DNA of 64,000 nucleotides from Apus apus (GCF_020740795.1 NC_067285.1:40956511-41020510); one strand, 5' to 3'; positions 36,022-47,228 are shown, counted from the stretch's first letter. Notes: generated by a model from the letters alone, not told the origin. Numbers and translations: made by a program.

Positions 36022-38230
36022 GTAAGTACCCACTGGACAGGCTCTCAAACCCCAACCCCTGGTGTTTTTTTACCCTGCCAAGGCTCACTGAGCACTGATC
36101 AGATGTCTCTTGGGTGTGTTTAGGTGCCTGGCCACCAGCCTGCCCGCCGCAGAGCCCAGCAGGAGGTAAGCTGGGGGGGGCCCAATCCTGCAGGTGGCAG
36201 CTGCTTGTGGAGCAGATCTGGGAAGGGCAGCATCTTTGGAGCAGGCACCGGGCGGGGGGGAGCTGCTGCTTCTGTGGGTCTTTGAGCTTTGCCTGTCTAC
36301 ACAGTCTCTTCAAGATGAGGTGGTTTCACCTCATTGTCTTCCTGTGCACATTACCAATTCATCTCATGCCTTTTGCTGGGTGAAAAAGGAGTTTGTGCTC
36401 TGAGCCATCACCAGAGTTTGGGCTTTTTCGGGTTGCCCTTTTGTTGGTGGGTCCTTTTTCTGATTGTATCAGCAGAAACAACTGAAGGGCTGAGGTGCCA
36501 GCAATGAAAAAGGCTTGAGCATTTGCATGGTTGGTGTCAGTCCCACAGAAGCAGCAGGAAACCTGCAGTGGTGTTTAGTTAAACCAAAGCACCATGTCAT
36601 GTTTTGCCTCCAGGACACAGCGAGTGAAGATGACATCAACAATCTGGGCAACCTCCTGGCTGCTGGAGATGGCAGACATCCTCCTGTCAGTGCAGAGAGA
36701 GGGGACAATGCCCTTGCTGGGGACCCAGCAGGTGGAAACGCTGTGGGCGAGGAGCTGGGTGAGCAAGGTGGCCAGAACAAGGGAGGCAGAAGTGGGGAGG
36801 CTCAGCACCTGAACCGAGTGGACCACGAGGACACAAGTGCCCGAGATGGGAATGGCCTTGGTTTCCTGGTGAGTGAGTGCAGAGGGGTGTTGTGCTCAGC
36901 CCCAGCCTGCTGGCAGTCAGGGTGGGGGCACTTGGGCTCAACCTGTGGCTTTGCAAGCCTTTGCATTTGTCTCCCTTTGTCACCTCCCTAGGAGGAGGAC
37001 GCAGGTGATGCTGATCCTGGTGACCACGGGGAGCACCACGGCCCTGGGGTCCACGGGCTTCCCTCCCGCGCCGACGGGTTCTTGGAGGAGGAGGACGACA
37101 GTGGGGATGACACCTTGGACGAAGAGATGGGTGAAGGTCCCACCTACCTGCCTGGTGCTGAGGGGGCAGGCGAGCACGGGCAGGATGTGAGCGGTGGGGC
37201 TGGTGGGGGACACGGTGACAGCAGCAGCAGCAGCAGCAGTGAGAGCGTCGGGGCCGATCACCGGAGCCAGCTGGGCAGCCGGTACGAGCGGCCCTACCGC
37301 TGGGGAGGGGGCAGCAGCAGCAGCCAGGAGGATGAGGAGAGCTACCCCTGGGAGGATGAAGCCATGCAGGGTGATGACCCCTCTGTCTTCGACAACCCAA
37401 GCAGCAGCTACCGAGGGCACCGTGTGGGCCCCCGTGCCCCGGGGAGCAGCAGAGAGAGTGTCCTGGGGGTTGGCTCCCATGGCTGGGAGGAGGATGACAG
37501 CAGGTCCCCAGAGGTGGAGGGCACTGACTCAGGAGAAGACAGCCCATCCACGGAGGACAACAGCCAGTCGGAAGAGCCTGTTGCCAGCCAGTCAGAGGAA
37601 AACAGTGCCAGTCCCTCTAGGGAAGATGGGGAGGACAGCCCTTCTAGGGAGGATGAGGACAGTGAGTCCAGGGAGGGCACGACTGACGGGTCGGATGAAG
37701 AACCAGGTGAGTCCCCAGAGGACACCTCCCAGGAGGTGGTGAGCACGTCGAGTGAGCGCAGCAGCAGCCGGTCCTGGGAAGGGCAGGAGGGCCAGGAGAC
37801 TGCTGAGGACAGGAGTGCACCATCCGTGCCTGACAGCGAGTCTGGGGAAGAGGAGGGAGACCAGAGCAAGTCCACGGAGGACACTGTGGAGGAGTCAGAG
37901 GAGGAGGAGAACGACTCCACCCCTGATGGGCAGGTGCTGCGCACGTCCGATGAGAGCCAGAGCACGTCCTCGGACAGTGATGGCAGCCAAGAGGACACCA
38001 CGGGCGAGGACAGCAGGTCCCCAGAGAGTGACAACAGCGAGTCCCAGGAGGACAATGAGGAGGGCGAGGAGAGCCACTCGCAGGAGGATGCCACCCGGGA
38101 GTCCAGCAGCCGCGGGGATGACAGTTCCCTGCAGAGCCTGGAGAGCGGGAGCCGCAAGCGGCGGGTGGGCGCCTTCCGCAACAAGCCTGCTGCTGACTAC
38201 GATGACAACGACTGCCAGGATGGGTACTGA
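35968..38230 (+). CDS. DMP1: Dentin matrix protein 1, complete coding region
   Basis: Secreted acidic SIBLING phosphoprotein of bone. It binds calcium and collagen, nucleates hydroxyapatite, and in mammals regulates phosphate through osteocytes. Four coding exons (35968-36021, 36124-36165, 36614-36868, 36992-38230), all phase 0, give 529 residues. Features: signal peptide MRAVFLVLLLWAVAWA; MQGDDP at 242-247, matching the recalled BMP1/tolloid cleavage motif; a long Ser/Glu/Asp-rich disordered region with many SxE sites; RGD at 491-493; a basic cluster RKRR at 505-508; and the diagnostic C-terminus NKPAADYDDNDCQDGY. ATG 35968 is the only start with a signal peptide directly after an acceptor-led exon (from 35954). 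SPARCL1 is divergent to the left and IBSP is collinear to the right. The polyadenylation signal ATTAAA is at 38831. Confidence 0.96.
36124..36165 (+). CDS. DMP1: DMP1 second coding exon
   Basis: 42 nt, acceptor TTTAG, donor GTAAGC: VPGHQPARRRAQQE, a basic linker typical of the start of the mature protein. Confidence 0.9.
36614..36868 (+). CDS. DMP1: DMP1 third coding exon
   Basis: 255 nt, acceptor CTCCAG, donor GTGAGT. It opens DTASEDDINNLGNLLAAGDG with an acidic SED motif, then Gly/Ala/Glu-rich sequence and DHEDTSARDGNGLGFL. Confidence 0.9.
36992..38230 (+). CDS. DMP1: DMP1 last, acidic exon
   Basis: 413 codons including stop, acceptor CTCCCTAG. It holds the Ser run (DSSSSSSSES), MQGDDP (37364-37381), dense SxE/SxD phosphorylation motifs, RGD (38111-38119), RKRR and YDDNDCQDGY. 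GC- and AG-rich. The opposite strand carries long Ser/Leu shadow frames. Confidence 0.96.
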   Translation, partial: EEDAGDADPGDHGEHHGPGVHGLPSRADGFLEEEDDSGDDTLDEEMGEGPTYLPGAEGAGEHGQDVSGGAGGGHGDSSSSSSSESVGADHRSQLGSRYERPYRWGGGSSSSQEDEESYPWEDEAMQGDDPSVFDNPSSSYRGHRVGPRAPGSSRESVLGVGSHGWEEDDSRSPEVEGTDSGEDSPSTEDNSQSEEPVASQSEENSASPSREDGEDSPSREDEDSESREGTTDGSDEEPGESPEDTSQEVVSTSSERSSSRSWEGQEGQETAEDRSAPSVPDSESGEEEGDQSKSTEDTVEESEEEENDSTPDGQVLRTSDESQSTSSDSDGSQEDTTGEDSRSPESDNSESQEDNEEGEESHSQEDATRESSSRGDDSSLQSLESGSRKRRVGAFRNKPAADYDDNDCQDGY

Positions 38231-38855
38231 TAGGTGCCCCACAGCCTTGTAGGTGCTGGGGGGGCTGGGGCGGGGCTGGGGCAGGAAGGGGGTTAATTTA
38301 TTTGCTCTATAGCCTGGTTGATTTCTTCCTGAGAAGATGCTGTGGAGAAAGCAGAGGTGGGTTGGCCAGGGCTCGACCTGGGCACACGCTGCACAGGGTG
38401 TGAAGTGGGAGGTGATGCCAGGCACAGGGAAGATGCCAAACCAGGGTGGGAAAAGCCATTTCCCCAAAACAGAGCAGCCAAGAACTGTGAGTGTCAGCAG
38501 GGTGATGCTGGCACTTGCCATGAGGGCACAGTGGGTTCAGCACTCTGGGACTTGTGCCTGGGCCTGCTGGGTGGAAACATCCCCTGCATTTCACCCCTTG
38601 TATTTATCTACCACTACCCTAAAAGAGTCTGCCCAGACTCCAAGGGGAGCTTTCCTATTAGCTCCACATCCTGCACAGTGTGTGAGCTCAGTGTGAGGTG
38701 TCAAGTACCTCTTCAGGGTGGGATGGATGTAATATTTTGTAAGAAATGTACAGAAAACCTTATATTGTATCATTTTTTTTCACTTGTATTTCTGAGCTGA
38801 AATGTACCCTTGTTGATTTCTTTGAGAACCATTAAAGCCATCAAACTCCCCAGGA
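38231..38855 (+). other. DMP1: DMP1 3' untranslated region
   Basis: It runs from the TGA to just past ATTAAA (38831-38836). The cleavage point is estimated. Confidence 0.7.
38831..38836 (+). terminator. DMP1: DMP1 polyadenylation signal
   Basis: ATTAAA, the commonest variant of AATAAA, about 600 bp after the stop codon, with T-rich sequence 20-30 bp downstream. Confidence 0.7.
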
Positions 38856-39194
38856 GTACATTTTTCTCTCTTGGGAGAGCTGGGTGCTGCGAAGTGGGGA
38901 GCAAAGGGCAGGCTGTTTGCATAGGAGCTGCAGCCTGCTAAGGTGAGGGAGAGAGCAGAGGCGGAGTGTTCCAGCCCTGCTATTCCTAGGTACCCCCAGG
39001 GCCACCCCTGCCTGCAGGGGACCCAGCAGTGGGGTGGAAAAGTTGGGAAATGACCCTAGTGAGTGAGGTCAGGGGCTTTGCTGTACTGTGGCCAGGACCT
39101 GCTGCAGTTCAAGCAAGGGTTGTTCTGCTCCTCCTGAGGTGCTGTGAAGGGCACTGTCCCCTGCAGCTGGGACACAGCTCAGCAGGGGAAAAGA

Positions 39195-39865
39195 ACCACA
39201 GACCTCTCAGGGTTGGAAGGGACCTCTGGAGATCATCTAGTCCAACTCCCTGCTAAAGCAGGATGGCCCAGAGCACATTCCACAGGGCTGCATCCAGAGG
39301 AGTCATGAATATCTCCAGAGAAGGGGACCCCACACCCCCCTGGGCAGCCTGTTCCAGTGCTCTGACACCCTCCTAATAAAGCAGTTTTTCCTCATCTTTC
39401 AATGGCACTTCCCATGTTCCAGCTTGTGCATGTTGCCCCTTGTCCTGTCCCTGGGAACTACTGAGCAGAGTCTGGCTGCATCCTCCTGCACCCACCCTGC
39501 AGATACTTGTAGGCATTAATAAGGTCTCCCCTCAGCCTTCTCTGAACATTCCCAGCACTCTCAGCCCTTCCTCCTCAGGGAGATGCTCCAATCCCCCAAC
39601 CCTCTTTGTTGCCCTGTACTGGACTCTCTCCAGCAGTTCCCTGTCTCTCCTGACCCGGGGAGCCCAGAACTGGACCCAGTTCTCCAGATGTGGCCTCCCC
39701 AGGGCAGAGCAGAGGGGCAGGATGACCTCCCTCAACCTGCTGGCCACACTTTTCCTTATGCACCCTAGGATTCCATTGGTGTTTTTGGCCACAAGGGCAC
39801 TTCACTGCCTTGTGGATAATTTACTATCTACCAGGACTCCCAGATCCTTCTCCTCAGAAGGGTGA
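39195..39865 (-). mobile_element. CR1 LINE 3' fragment
   Basis: About 670 bp, same subfamily as 5721-6320 (TCAGGGTTGGAAGGGACCTC, GCTAAAGCAGGATGGCCCAG). It extends further 5' into GGACTCCCAGATCCTTCTCC. Confidence 0.9.
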
Positions 39866-40090
39866 GTTATTGTGGGCTGGCAGATCATGGGTAACACCTC
39901 TTTTGGTCAGTGTGCCTTTAATTTTGTTGTTTGTGGGTTTTTTTCCCCTCATACCAGCAAGCAAACAAGACATAATTTCTTAAGAATCCTCTCTTGGCCC
40001 TTCTCACTTGCCCATGTGTGTATGAGGAGCTGTGCAGCTGGTGCAGGAAGCTGTGTTCCTGTGTCACCTGCTCTGGGGGCTCCTGATCTA

Positions 40091-40147
40091 AGCAAGGGGG
40101 TTGGACTAGATGATCTCCTGAGGGTCCCTTGTGTGATCCCATGCTAT
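40091..40147 (+). mobile_element. CR1 LINE 3' tip scrap
   Basis: About 55 bp: AAGCAAGGGGGTTGGACTAG, GATGATCTCCTGAGGGTCCC. Confidence 0.7.
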
Positions 40148-40391
40148 GTAGCTGCCTGGTTTTGCAGCATGGAGTTGTGGCTCTGCAGGGGACAGTCCCC
40201 AGGAGGTCAGCACCAGTGGGTGCTGTGCCTTTCAGCAGCCCTGCCACCAGAGGAGGCATTGCTGGGCCTTGCCATGATGAAGCCAAGAACCAGTAAAGCA
40301 ATTAAGTCAGTTTTAAAGCAAAACTGCACTTTATTTGTAGACCCCCCACTCAGCACACAAGCAGGGAGCTGAAGAGCTCCTGGTTTGGTAT

Positions 40392-40790
40392 GAATCATAG
40401 AATCATAGAGCCATTCAGATCGGAAAAGCCCCTGGGGATCCCCGAGTCCAACCATCATCCCTACTCTACCAAGTTCTCCCCTAAACCATCTCCACCAACA
40501 CCACATCCAAACGACCCTTCAACACATCCAGGGATGGTGACTCCACCACCTCCCTGGGCAGCCTATTCCAGTGTCTAACCACTCTTGCTGTGGAAAAATT
40601 GTTCCTACTGTCCAGTCTGAACCTGCCCTGTTGCAGCTTGAAGCCATTCCCTCTTGTTCTGTGGCTAATGACCTGTGAGAAGAGACCAGCACCAACCTCT
40701 CTACAATGACCTTTCAGGCAGCTGTAGAGACTGATGAGGTCTCCCCTCAGCCTCCTCTTCCTCAGACTACACGTCCCCAGCTCCTGGATG
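40392..40790 (-). mobile_element. CR1 LINE 3' fragment
   Basis: About 400 bp. Its reverse translation ([20 protein letters not shown]) nearly repeats that of the copy at 820-1710, so the two share a subfamily. Confidence 0.9.
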
Positions 40791-41039
40791 AGATCAGTTC
40801 TGAAAAGTGCAGGCTGTCCTGGAACCAAAGCCTCCTTCCTGGCCCTGTCTCCCCTGCTCCCCACTTCCCAGGGCCACCCCAGCTGTGACCCTCCCTTTGT
40901 AGGACCTCGTGCATGAGTTGGGGCTGCTGTGACAGTGACAAGACCTGTCCCCCTGTGCCCGGCCCCATGGCTGGGGTGGAAGGCAGCGGGCACAGGTCTG
41001 GCTGGGGCCCAGAGGTGCCAGCAGAGCTGGCTGGCACAG

Positions 41040-41330
41040 ATGTCACCCTGCTCGCAAATCGCGGTGACCCGGAGCTTCCCGGCGCCGCTGCCAACCCTCC
41101 CGTGTCCAGCAAGCGGTGCTGCTGCCCCGCGGGTGGGGTGCGCGGGGGCACACTCACCGTGGGGACGGGACGGGGGGCTCGTATTCGGGTCCCTGCAGGG
41201 AAAGGGAAGGGTGGCCCCGGAACGGGTCCAGCTCCTGAGCGGGAGGGCGGAGTCGCCAAGGGTGGGATGAAACGGGCTGCGGGAAAAGGCTCCTTGTGCT
41301 CGGGGCGGGAGCCCGCTTTGGTGGCTGAGA
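41040..41330. promoter_or_regulatory. CpG-dense patch, possible CpG island
   Basis: About 20 CpG in the 180 bp from about 41048, in an otherwise CpG-poor neighbourhood. On the minus strand a GTGAGTGTG donor-like sequence follows CCCCACG at about 41155. No gene is assigned to it. Confidence 0.45.
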
Positions 41331-41382
41331 AAGGGGTTGGCGGGGCTGTTTGTCCGAGTGATGGATGGTGGAGCTGTGAGGG

Positions 41383-41722
41383 CACCCTCACACCAAGCTG
41401 ACACCCCAGAGGGAAGGCTGGCCACCCAGAGGGACCTTGACAGGCTGGAGAGGTGGGCACGTACCAACCTCATGAAGCTCAGCAAGGCCAAGTGCAAGGT
41501 CCTGGACCTCAGCTGGAGCAACCCAAGCACAAATACAGGCTGGGCAGAGAATGGATTGAGAGCAGCCCTGAGGAGAAGGACCTGGGGGTGATGGTGGAGG
41601 AGAAGCTCAACATGAGGCGGCACCGTGCGCTGGAGCCCAGAAACCAACCCTGTCCTGGGCTGCATCAAAAGCAGCGTGGGCAGCAGGACCAGGGAGGGGA
41701 TTGTCCCCTCTGCTCTGGTTAG
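41383..41722 (+). mobile_element. CR1 LINE, ORF2 C-terminal part
   Basis: About 340 bp encoding broken frames like [20 protein letters not shown] and [11 protein letters not shown]. It ends abruptly at GTCCCCTCTGCTCTGGTT, so its 3' tail is missing. It abuts the next CR1 piece. Confidence 0.88.
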
Positions 41723-43342
41723 AGTCGAGTTCTGGATGTCTACAAGCTATTCAGAAAAAACAGGCAAGGGAGGAGAGGCGAGGGAGGGGGTAGCACTGGA
41801 TGTTAGGAGGTGTTTTGGTTGCCTAGAGCTTTATGGGAGTGATGATCAGGTGGAGTGTTTATGGGTGAGAACTATGGGGAAGGCCAACAAGGTAGAGGCT
41901 GTGCTAGGAGTCTATCATAGACTGTGCAACAAGGATGAGGAGGCAGAAAAAATATTCTGTAGGCAGCTGGGAAAGGTCTGATGGTTGCTCACCTGTGTTC
42001 TCGTGGGGGGCTTCAACTTGCCAGATTTCTGCTGGAAGTACAGTACATGAGAGAGGAAACAATCTGGGAGGTTCCTGGCATGTGTGGAAGATGAATTCCT
42101 GGCACAGCTGGTGCTTACTCAACTAGGTAAGGCTCCCCACTGGACCTGTTGTTTGTGAACAGAGAAGGACTTGTGGGTCGTGATGGCTGGAGGTTCTCTG
42201 GGGCACAGTGATCTTGAAATGATGAGTTTTCCATTCTCAGAGAAGTAAGGAAGGGGTGTCAGCACAACTGCCACCTTGAACTTCCAGAGGGCAGACTTTG
42301 TCCTGTTTTGGAGACTGGTTTGTTGGGAGGCAGCCCTGAAGGGCAAAGGAGTCCAGCCAGGAAGGCTGGACAGTCTTTAAGAAGGAAGCCTTAAAGGCAG
42401 AGGAGCAGGATGTCCCCGTGTGCTGAAAGATGAGCCCGTGGGGAAGAAGAGTGTCCCAGCTGAACAGAGAGCTTTGCTTGGAACTCAGGGAAGAAAAAAG
42501 GAGATTATGGCCTTTGGAAGAAGGTGCATGCAACTCAGGGGGACTGCAAAGATATCATGAGGCTACAGAGAGAGAAAATGAGAAAAGCCAAAGGTGAACT
42601 AGAATTTCATCTGGCTACTGCCATAGAAGACAATAAAAAATGTTTCTATAACTATATTAGAAACAAAAGGAGGGCTGAGGATAGTTCCCTTCCTTTACTG
42701 GGTGCAGGGGGAAACACACTGAGAAAGGATGAGGAGAAGGCTGAGGTACTTAATGCCTTCTTTGCCTCAGTCTTTAGTAGTAAGACCAGTTGTTCTCTGG
42801 GTTCCCAGCTCCCTGAGCTGGAAGACGGGGACAGGGATACCCCATAATCCAAGGAGAAATGGTTAGTGACCTGCTCCACCACACACAAGTCTATAGGGCC
42901 AGATGGGATCCACTCAAGGGTACTGAGGGAGCTGGCAGATGTGCTCACCAAGGCTCTTTGCATCATCTCTCAGCAGTCCTGGCTAACCAGGGAGGTCCCA
43001 GTGGACTGGAGGTTTGCAAATGTGACCCCCATCTATAAGAAGGTCTGGAAGGAGAATCCAGGGAACTACAGGCCTGTCAGTCTGACCTCAGTGCTGGGGA
43101 GGGTTATAGAACAGATAATCTTGAGTGCCATCAAGCAGCACATGCAGGACAACTAGGCCATCAGGCCCCATGAGCATGGGTTTATGAAAGGCAGGTCCTG
43201 CTTGACAAACTGGATCTCATTCTATGACATGGGGACCCATTTGAGTGGATTAGGGAAAGGCTGTGAATGTTGTTTACCTGGACCTTCATAAAGTCTTGGA
43301 CCTTGCTTCCCACAGCATTCCCCTGGAGAAACTGGCTGCATG
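41723..43342 (+). mobile_element. CR1 LINE ORF2 fragment with endonuclease and reverse-transcriptase remnants
   Basis: About 1.6 kb from the middle of CR1 ORF2, defective. Readable pieces in order are an endonuclease C-terminal block with GGFNLPDFCWK (near 42007), NAFFASVF (near 42750), IGPDGIHSRVLRELADVLTK (near 42894) and NPGNYRPVSLTSVLGRVIEQ (near 43055), the last two being the reverse-transcriptase N-terminal region. Frames shift and stops interrupt. It is the only CR1 in the window that keeps this 5'/internal part. Confidence 0.9.
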
Positions 43343-43729
43343 ACTTGGATGGGACCCTAAGGATCACCTAGATCCAACCCCCTGCATGGGCAGGGACACC
43401 TCCCACCAGCCCAGGCTGCTCCAAGCCCCATCCAACCTGCCCTTCAACACTGCCAGGGATGGGGCAGCCACAGCTTCCCTGGGCAACCTGGGCCAGGGTC
43501 TCACCACCCTCACAGGAGAGAATTTCCTCCTCATGTCTCACCTCAGTCTCCCTCTTCCAGTTTTAATTCGTTCCTTGTCCTCTCCCTCCCTGCCCTTGTC
43601 CCAAGCCCCTCCCCAGCTTTCCTGGAGCCCCTTCAGGCACTGGAAGGTGCTCTAAGGTCTCCCTGGAGCCTTCTCTTCTCCAGGCTGAACACCCCAACTC
43701 TCCCAGCCTGTCTCCGGAGCAGAGCTGCT
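43343..43729 (-). mobile_element. CR1 LINE 3' fragment
   Basis: About 385 bp in opposite orientation, fused directly to the ORF2 fragment. CCTGCATGGGCAGGGACACC at left and CAGCCTGTCTCCGGAGCAGA at right. Confidence 0.9.
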
Positions 43730-45545
43730 TGCTTTGAGGATTTCAAGGCCACTGGAGCAGCAGCTCATGTGTCTGTTCTTTGTGGCAAGTTCCTGTGCAC
43801 AGTGAGCATCTGAGGGAGTCCTCCTGCTCTCTGCTGCCAGGCAGATGCTCCTGCCTCCCATTTTGGGCTGATTGTGTGTCATGAAGTCCTCAGGGTCAGC
43901 TTGCCCTGTAGGTTAGGCAAGGATAAAAAATGTCCACGTCAATGTATGCATTTTTCTGACCCACCCACAATGGCATTTTTTGGTGCCTTGGGGGTGGCCT
44001 CTGGAGCTGAACCCAAGAATCAGCATGGGGGTTTAAGGCAGGTATTTTTGGTCACCCTTGGGCTTGTGAAAACACAAATCTGTCTCATCTTAAAAGAAAG
44101 GTTTCTTGATTTGTTGTTTGTGGGGTTTTTTTGTTGTGTGGTTTTTTTTTGTCCTTTCCAAGAAGAAAAAAATCTATTTTTACTAAGTAGCTGGTGTGGC
44201 CAAAGTGGTGGGAGGCAGCAGCAGAGAGCCTGGCTGCAGGAGCTGGCCTTTGGGGTTGCTTGGTTCAACCCCCTTCTTTTCCTGGCTCTGGTGGGAGAAG
44301 CAGAGAGACCCTCACGACCTGCAGAAGCACCTCTCCACCCTGCAGTGGCATTTTTGGCCAGTGCAACCAAGTGCCCTGTGCTTCCCAGGGTGGGCCGAGC
44401 ACCAAAACCGGCTGCAGGGCTTCTCTTTGGCCTCTGTTCTTCTGTAGCAAACTGGGAATATCAGCAGGAGAAGCAATGCCACCTGGGATGGATTCCGGGA
44501 TGGGAACTGCTCCTTGCCGAGCACGTAGTGAGGAGTTTGATTGCTTTTCTCTGCCCTTCTCAATGGGGAGGAAAAAGCCTCTGATGGAACCGTTGCTGCC
44601 GTCAGTCTGAACAAAAGAAGCCTCTCAGCCATGGGAAAGCAGCTTCTGACCTCAGTGAGACACCAGAAGACGACAAAACTTTGGAATGCTCTCAGGAAAC
44701 TTGGCTTCCAGTTCCCTTTATTGTACTTCAGTTGCCAATAGCTTCCCTACCCCTCAGGTCTCAGCTGCGTCCTGGGAGTTTTGTGGTGCCCCAGCACTGC
44801 CCCAAGGAGTTGGGTCCTGCAGGGTGGCACACCAGGTGAGAGGTTGATGTCCACCTGTGTTGTACTCCCCCAAACTCTCCGTGGAGACCTGAAAGCTTCA
44901 GAGTGGTTTTGCAGCGGAGGCTTTTCTGTTTTCACACCTTGAACTCCAAAGCTCTGGGGTTTTGTTAGCAGAGGGCATCAAGTTTCTGGAAACAGGAGCT
45001 GAACCTGCAACTGGGGAGCAGGGGCAGCACCTGCCCTCTCCTGCCCCAGTGCTGCTTCACCTGCAGGGCAAAGAGGAGGTCCATTGTTGCATGGAAACTT
45101 TCAAAGCCTCCTTTTTTTTTTTCCTTTTTTTAAAACAAACTGAGTGCCTGAGTGCTAAGGAACTTATTTCAACAGACATGTTCTTGGCTGGGTACGTATG
45201 GATCCACACACAGGTGTTGTGCCACTCCTGGTTGTCCACACTAACAAGCAACCACTGCAGGCTCGGCAGCAGCTCCTCTGCTGCAAATGTCAACTGTTGA
45301 AGCCCAAACACGGGGGTTTTTGCAGGTTTGAGCAGGGCGTGCAGTGGTGGGGAGGCAGGCAGCAGGTGCCAGTGGGCTTTGGGGGGTAGTGTGTCTCCAC
45401 ACCATCCAGATGTCTGTCCAGGGACACTGGTTTGACTTTGGCAGAGATCTCTGTTCCTGAGCTGGGTGTGCAGGTTTTCAAGGGGTACCTCTGTGATGAG
45501 CCCAAGCTCTCTGCCTGCTCTCCTCCTGGAAATGGGGCCTTATTT
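43730..45545. other. Intergenic, no gene seen
   Basis: 1.8 kb between CR1 clusters. Overlapping open frames at 43874-44632 on both strands lack recognisable motifs. T-rich tracts lie at about 44135-44150 and 45112-45130. Confidence 0.5.
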
Positions 45546-45753
45546 CAGCGTTGGATGTTAGGAAGCACCTCCTCATAGAGAGGGTGATCAGACGTTGGGA
45601 TGGACTTCCCAGGGCAGTGGTGGAGGCACCATCCTTGGATGTGTTCGACAGGCTGGAGGTGGCACTTAGTGCCCTGGTCTGGAAATGTGGTGGTGTTGGT
45701 CATAGGCTGGACTTGAGGGCCTTAAAGGTCTTTTCCAGCCTTGGTGATTCTGT
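45546..45753 (+). mobile_element. CR1 LINE 3' tip, distinct subfamily
   Basis: About 205 bp: TTAGGAAGCACCTCCTCATA, GGTGGCACTTAGTGCCCTGG, TTTTCCAGCCTTGGTGATTC. Same subfamily as 46955-47228. Confidence 0.85.
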
Positions 45754-45754
45754 T

Positions 45755-46372
45755 AACAACCAGCCAAGAGGGCCAATGCCACCCTGGGGGGCATCAAGAA
45801 GAGTGTGGCCAGCACGTCAGAGAGGTTCTCCTGCCCCTCTCCTCTGCCCTGGGGAGGCCTCACCTGGAGCCCTGTGTGCAGCTCTGGGCTCCCCAGCTCC
45901 AGAAGGACAAGAAGCTCCTGGAGAGAGGCAGCACAGGGACACTGGGATGCTGAAGGGATTGGAGCATCTGCCCTGTTATGAGAAGGCTGAGAGAGCTGGG
46001 GCTGTTCAGCTTGGAGAAAAGGAGGCTGAGGGGGGAGCTCATCAGTGCTTACAAATATCTCCAGGGGGTGTCAGGAGGATGGGGCCAAACCCTTCTCAGT
46101 GGTGTCCAGGGACAGGACAAGGGGCAAGAGGCACACACTGGAACACAGGAGGTTTAACCTGAATATGAGAAAATGCTTCTTTACTCTGAGGGCACCAGAG
46201 CCCTGGGACAGGCTGCCCAGAGAGGTTGTGGAGTCTCCATCCCTGGAGCCCTTCCAAACACACCTGGGCATGTTCCTGTGGGATCTGCTCATGGGGATCC
46301 TGCTCTGGCAGGGGGGTTGGACTAGATGATCTCCAGAGCTCCCTTCCAACCCCCCCATTCTGTCATTCTGTG
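45755..46372 (+). mobile_element. CR1 LINE 3' fragment
   Basis: About 615 bp head-to-tail after the previous copy, from AGCCAAGAGGGCCAATGCCA to CCCCCCATTCTGTCATTCTG. Confidence 0.9.
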
Positions 46373-46954
46373 TTCTTTGTGTTTTCCCTCCTGTATCTGT
46401 CATGTGGCACTGTCTGGGAGCTCTCACACATGGCCAGAGGCAGCAGACTGCTGATGGGACCAGTTCTGGTAGCTTGTTCTAGCTGGTGTGCAGTTTCTTC
46501 CTCCTGAAAAAAAAACCCAACAAGCCCAACACGAAACCACCAACCAAAGAAGTGGAAAAGAAAGGAGGAAATATGATATGCAGGAATTGCTGAAACACGT
46601 GAGGACCTAGGAGGTGGCTGTGAGTCCTGGGAACTGTGATAACCCTGCCTCTGGGTTCTTGTTCCCCAGAGCTCAGGCTGCCTCCAAGTGCTCACATTAC
46701 AGACCCACTCGTGGCCCCCCTTTTGCCCAGCGTGTAAATAGAATTAATTTCCTTTCTCTGGTTTCCTGCCTCAGCGAAAAAGGAGAATCACCTGAAATGT
46801 TTGGTTGCAGAGGGCCCATCTGTAACAGTGGTTTACTGGTAACTGAGGTGGAAATGTGGTGCATTTGAGGTGTCCCCCCCCACACTTTTATTCTAAAGTT
46901 GACTGCTTGAAAAACAAGAAGCCACGTACCCAGCTGATACTTGTTTGCATTTGA

Positions 46955-47228
46955 ACCACAGAATCAGAGAATCACGAAGGCTGGAAAAGACCTTTAAGGC
47001 CCTCAAGTCCAGCCTGTGACCAACACCCCCACATCTCCAGACCATGGCACTAAGTGCCACCTCCAGCCTGTCCTTGAACACCTCCAGGGATGGTGCCTCC
47101 ACCACTGCCCTGGGAAGTCCATCCCAATGTCTGATCACCCTCTCCATGAGGAAGTGCTTCCTGATATCCAACCTAAACCTCCCCTGGAGCAGCTTCAGGC
47201 CAGGCCCTCTTGTCTTGTTGCTGGTTGC
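46955..47228 (-). mobile_element. CR1 LINE 3' tip
   Basis: About 270 bp: CAGAATCAGAGAATCACGAA at left, GGCACTAAGTGCCACCTCCA in the middle. Confidence 0.87.

Noticed and set aside
37408-38184. 258-codon minus-strand Ser/Leu-rich frame, and other frames over DMP1
   Set aside because: Shadow of the DMP1 acidic exon. No signal peptide or splice context of its own.
40481-41668. 395-codon minus-strand frame
   Set aside because: A composite of two CR1 copies and the CpG-rich patch between them. The frame continuity is chance plus GC richness.
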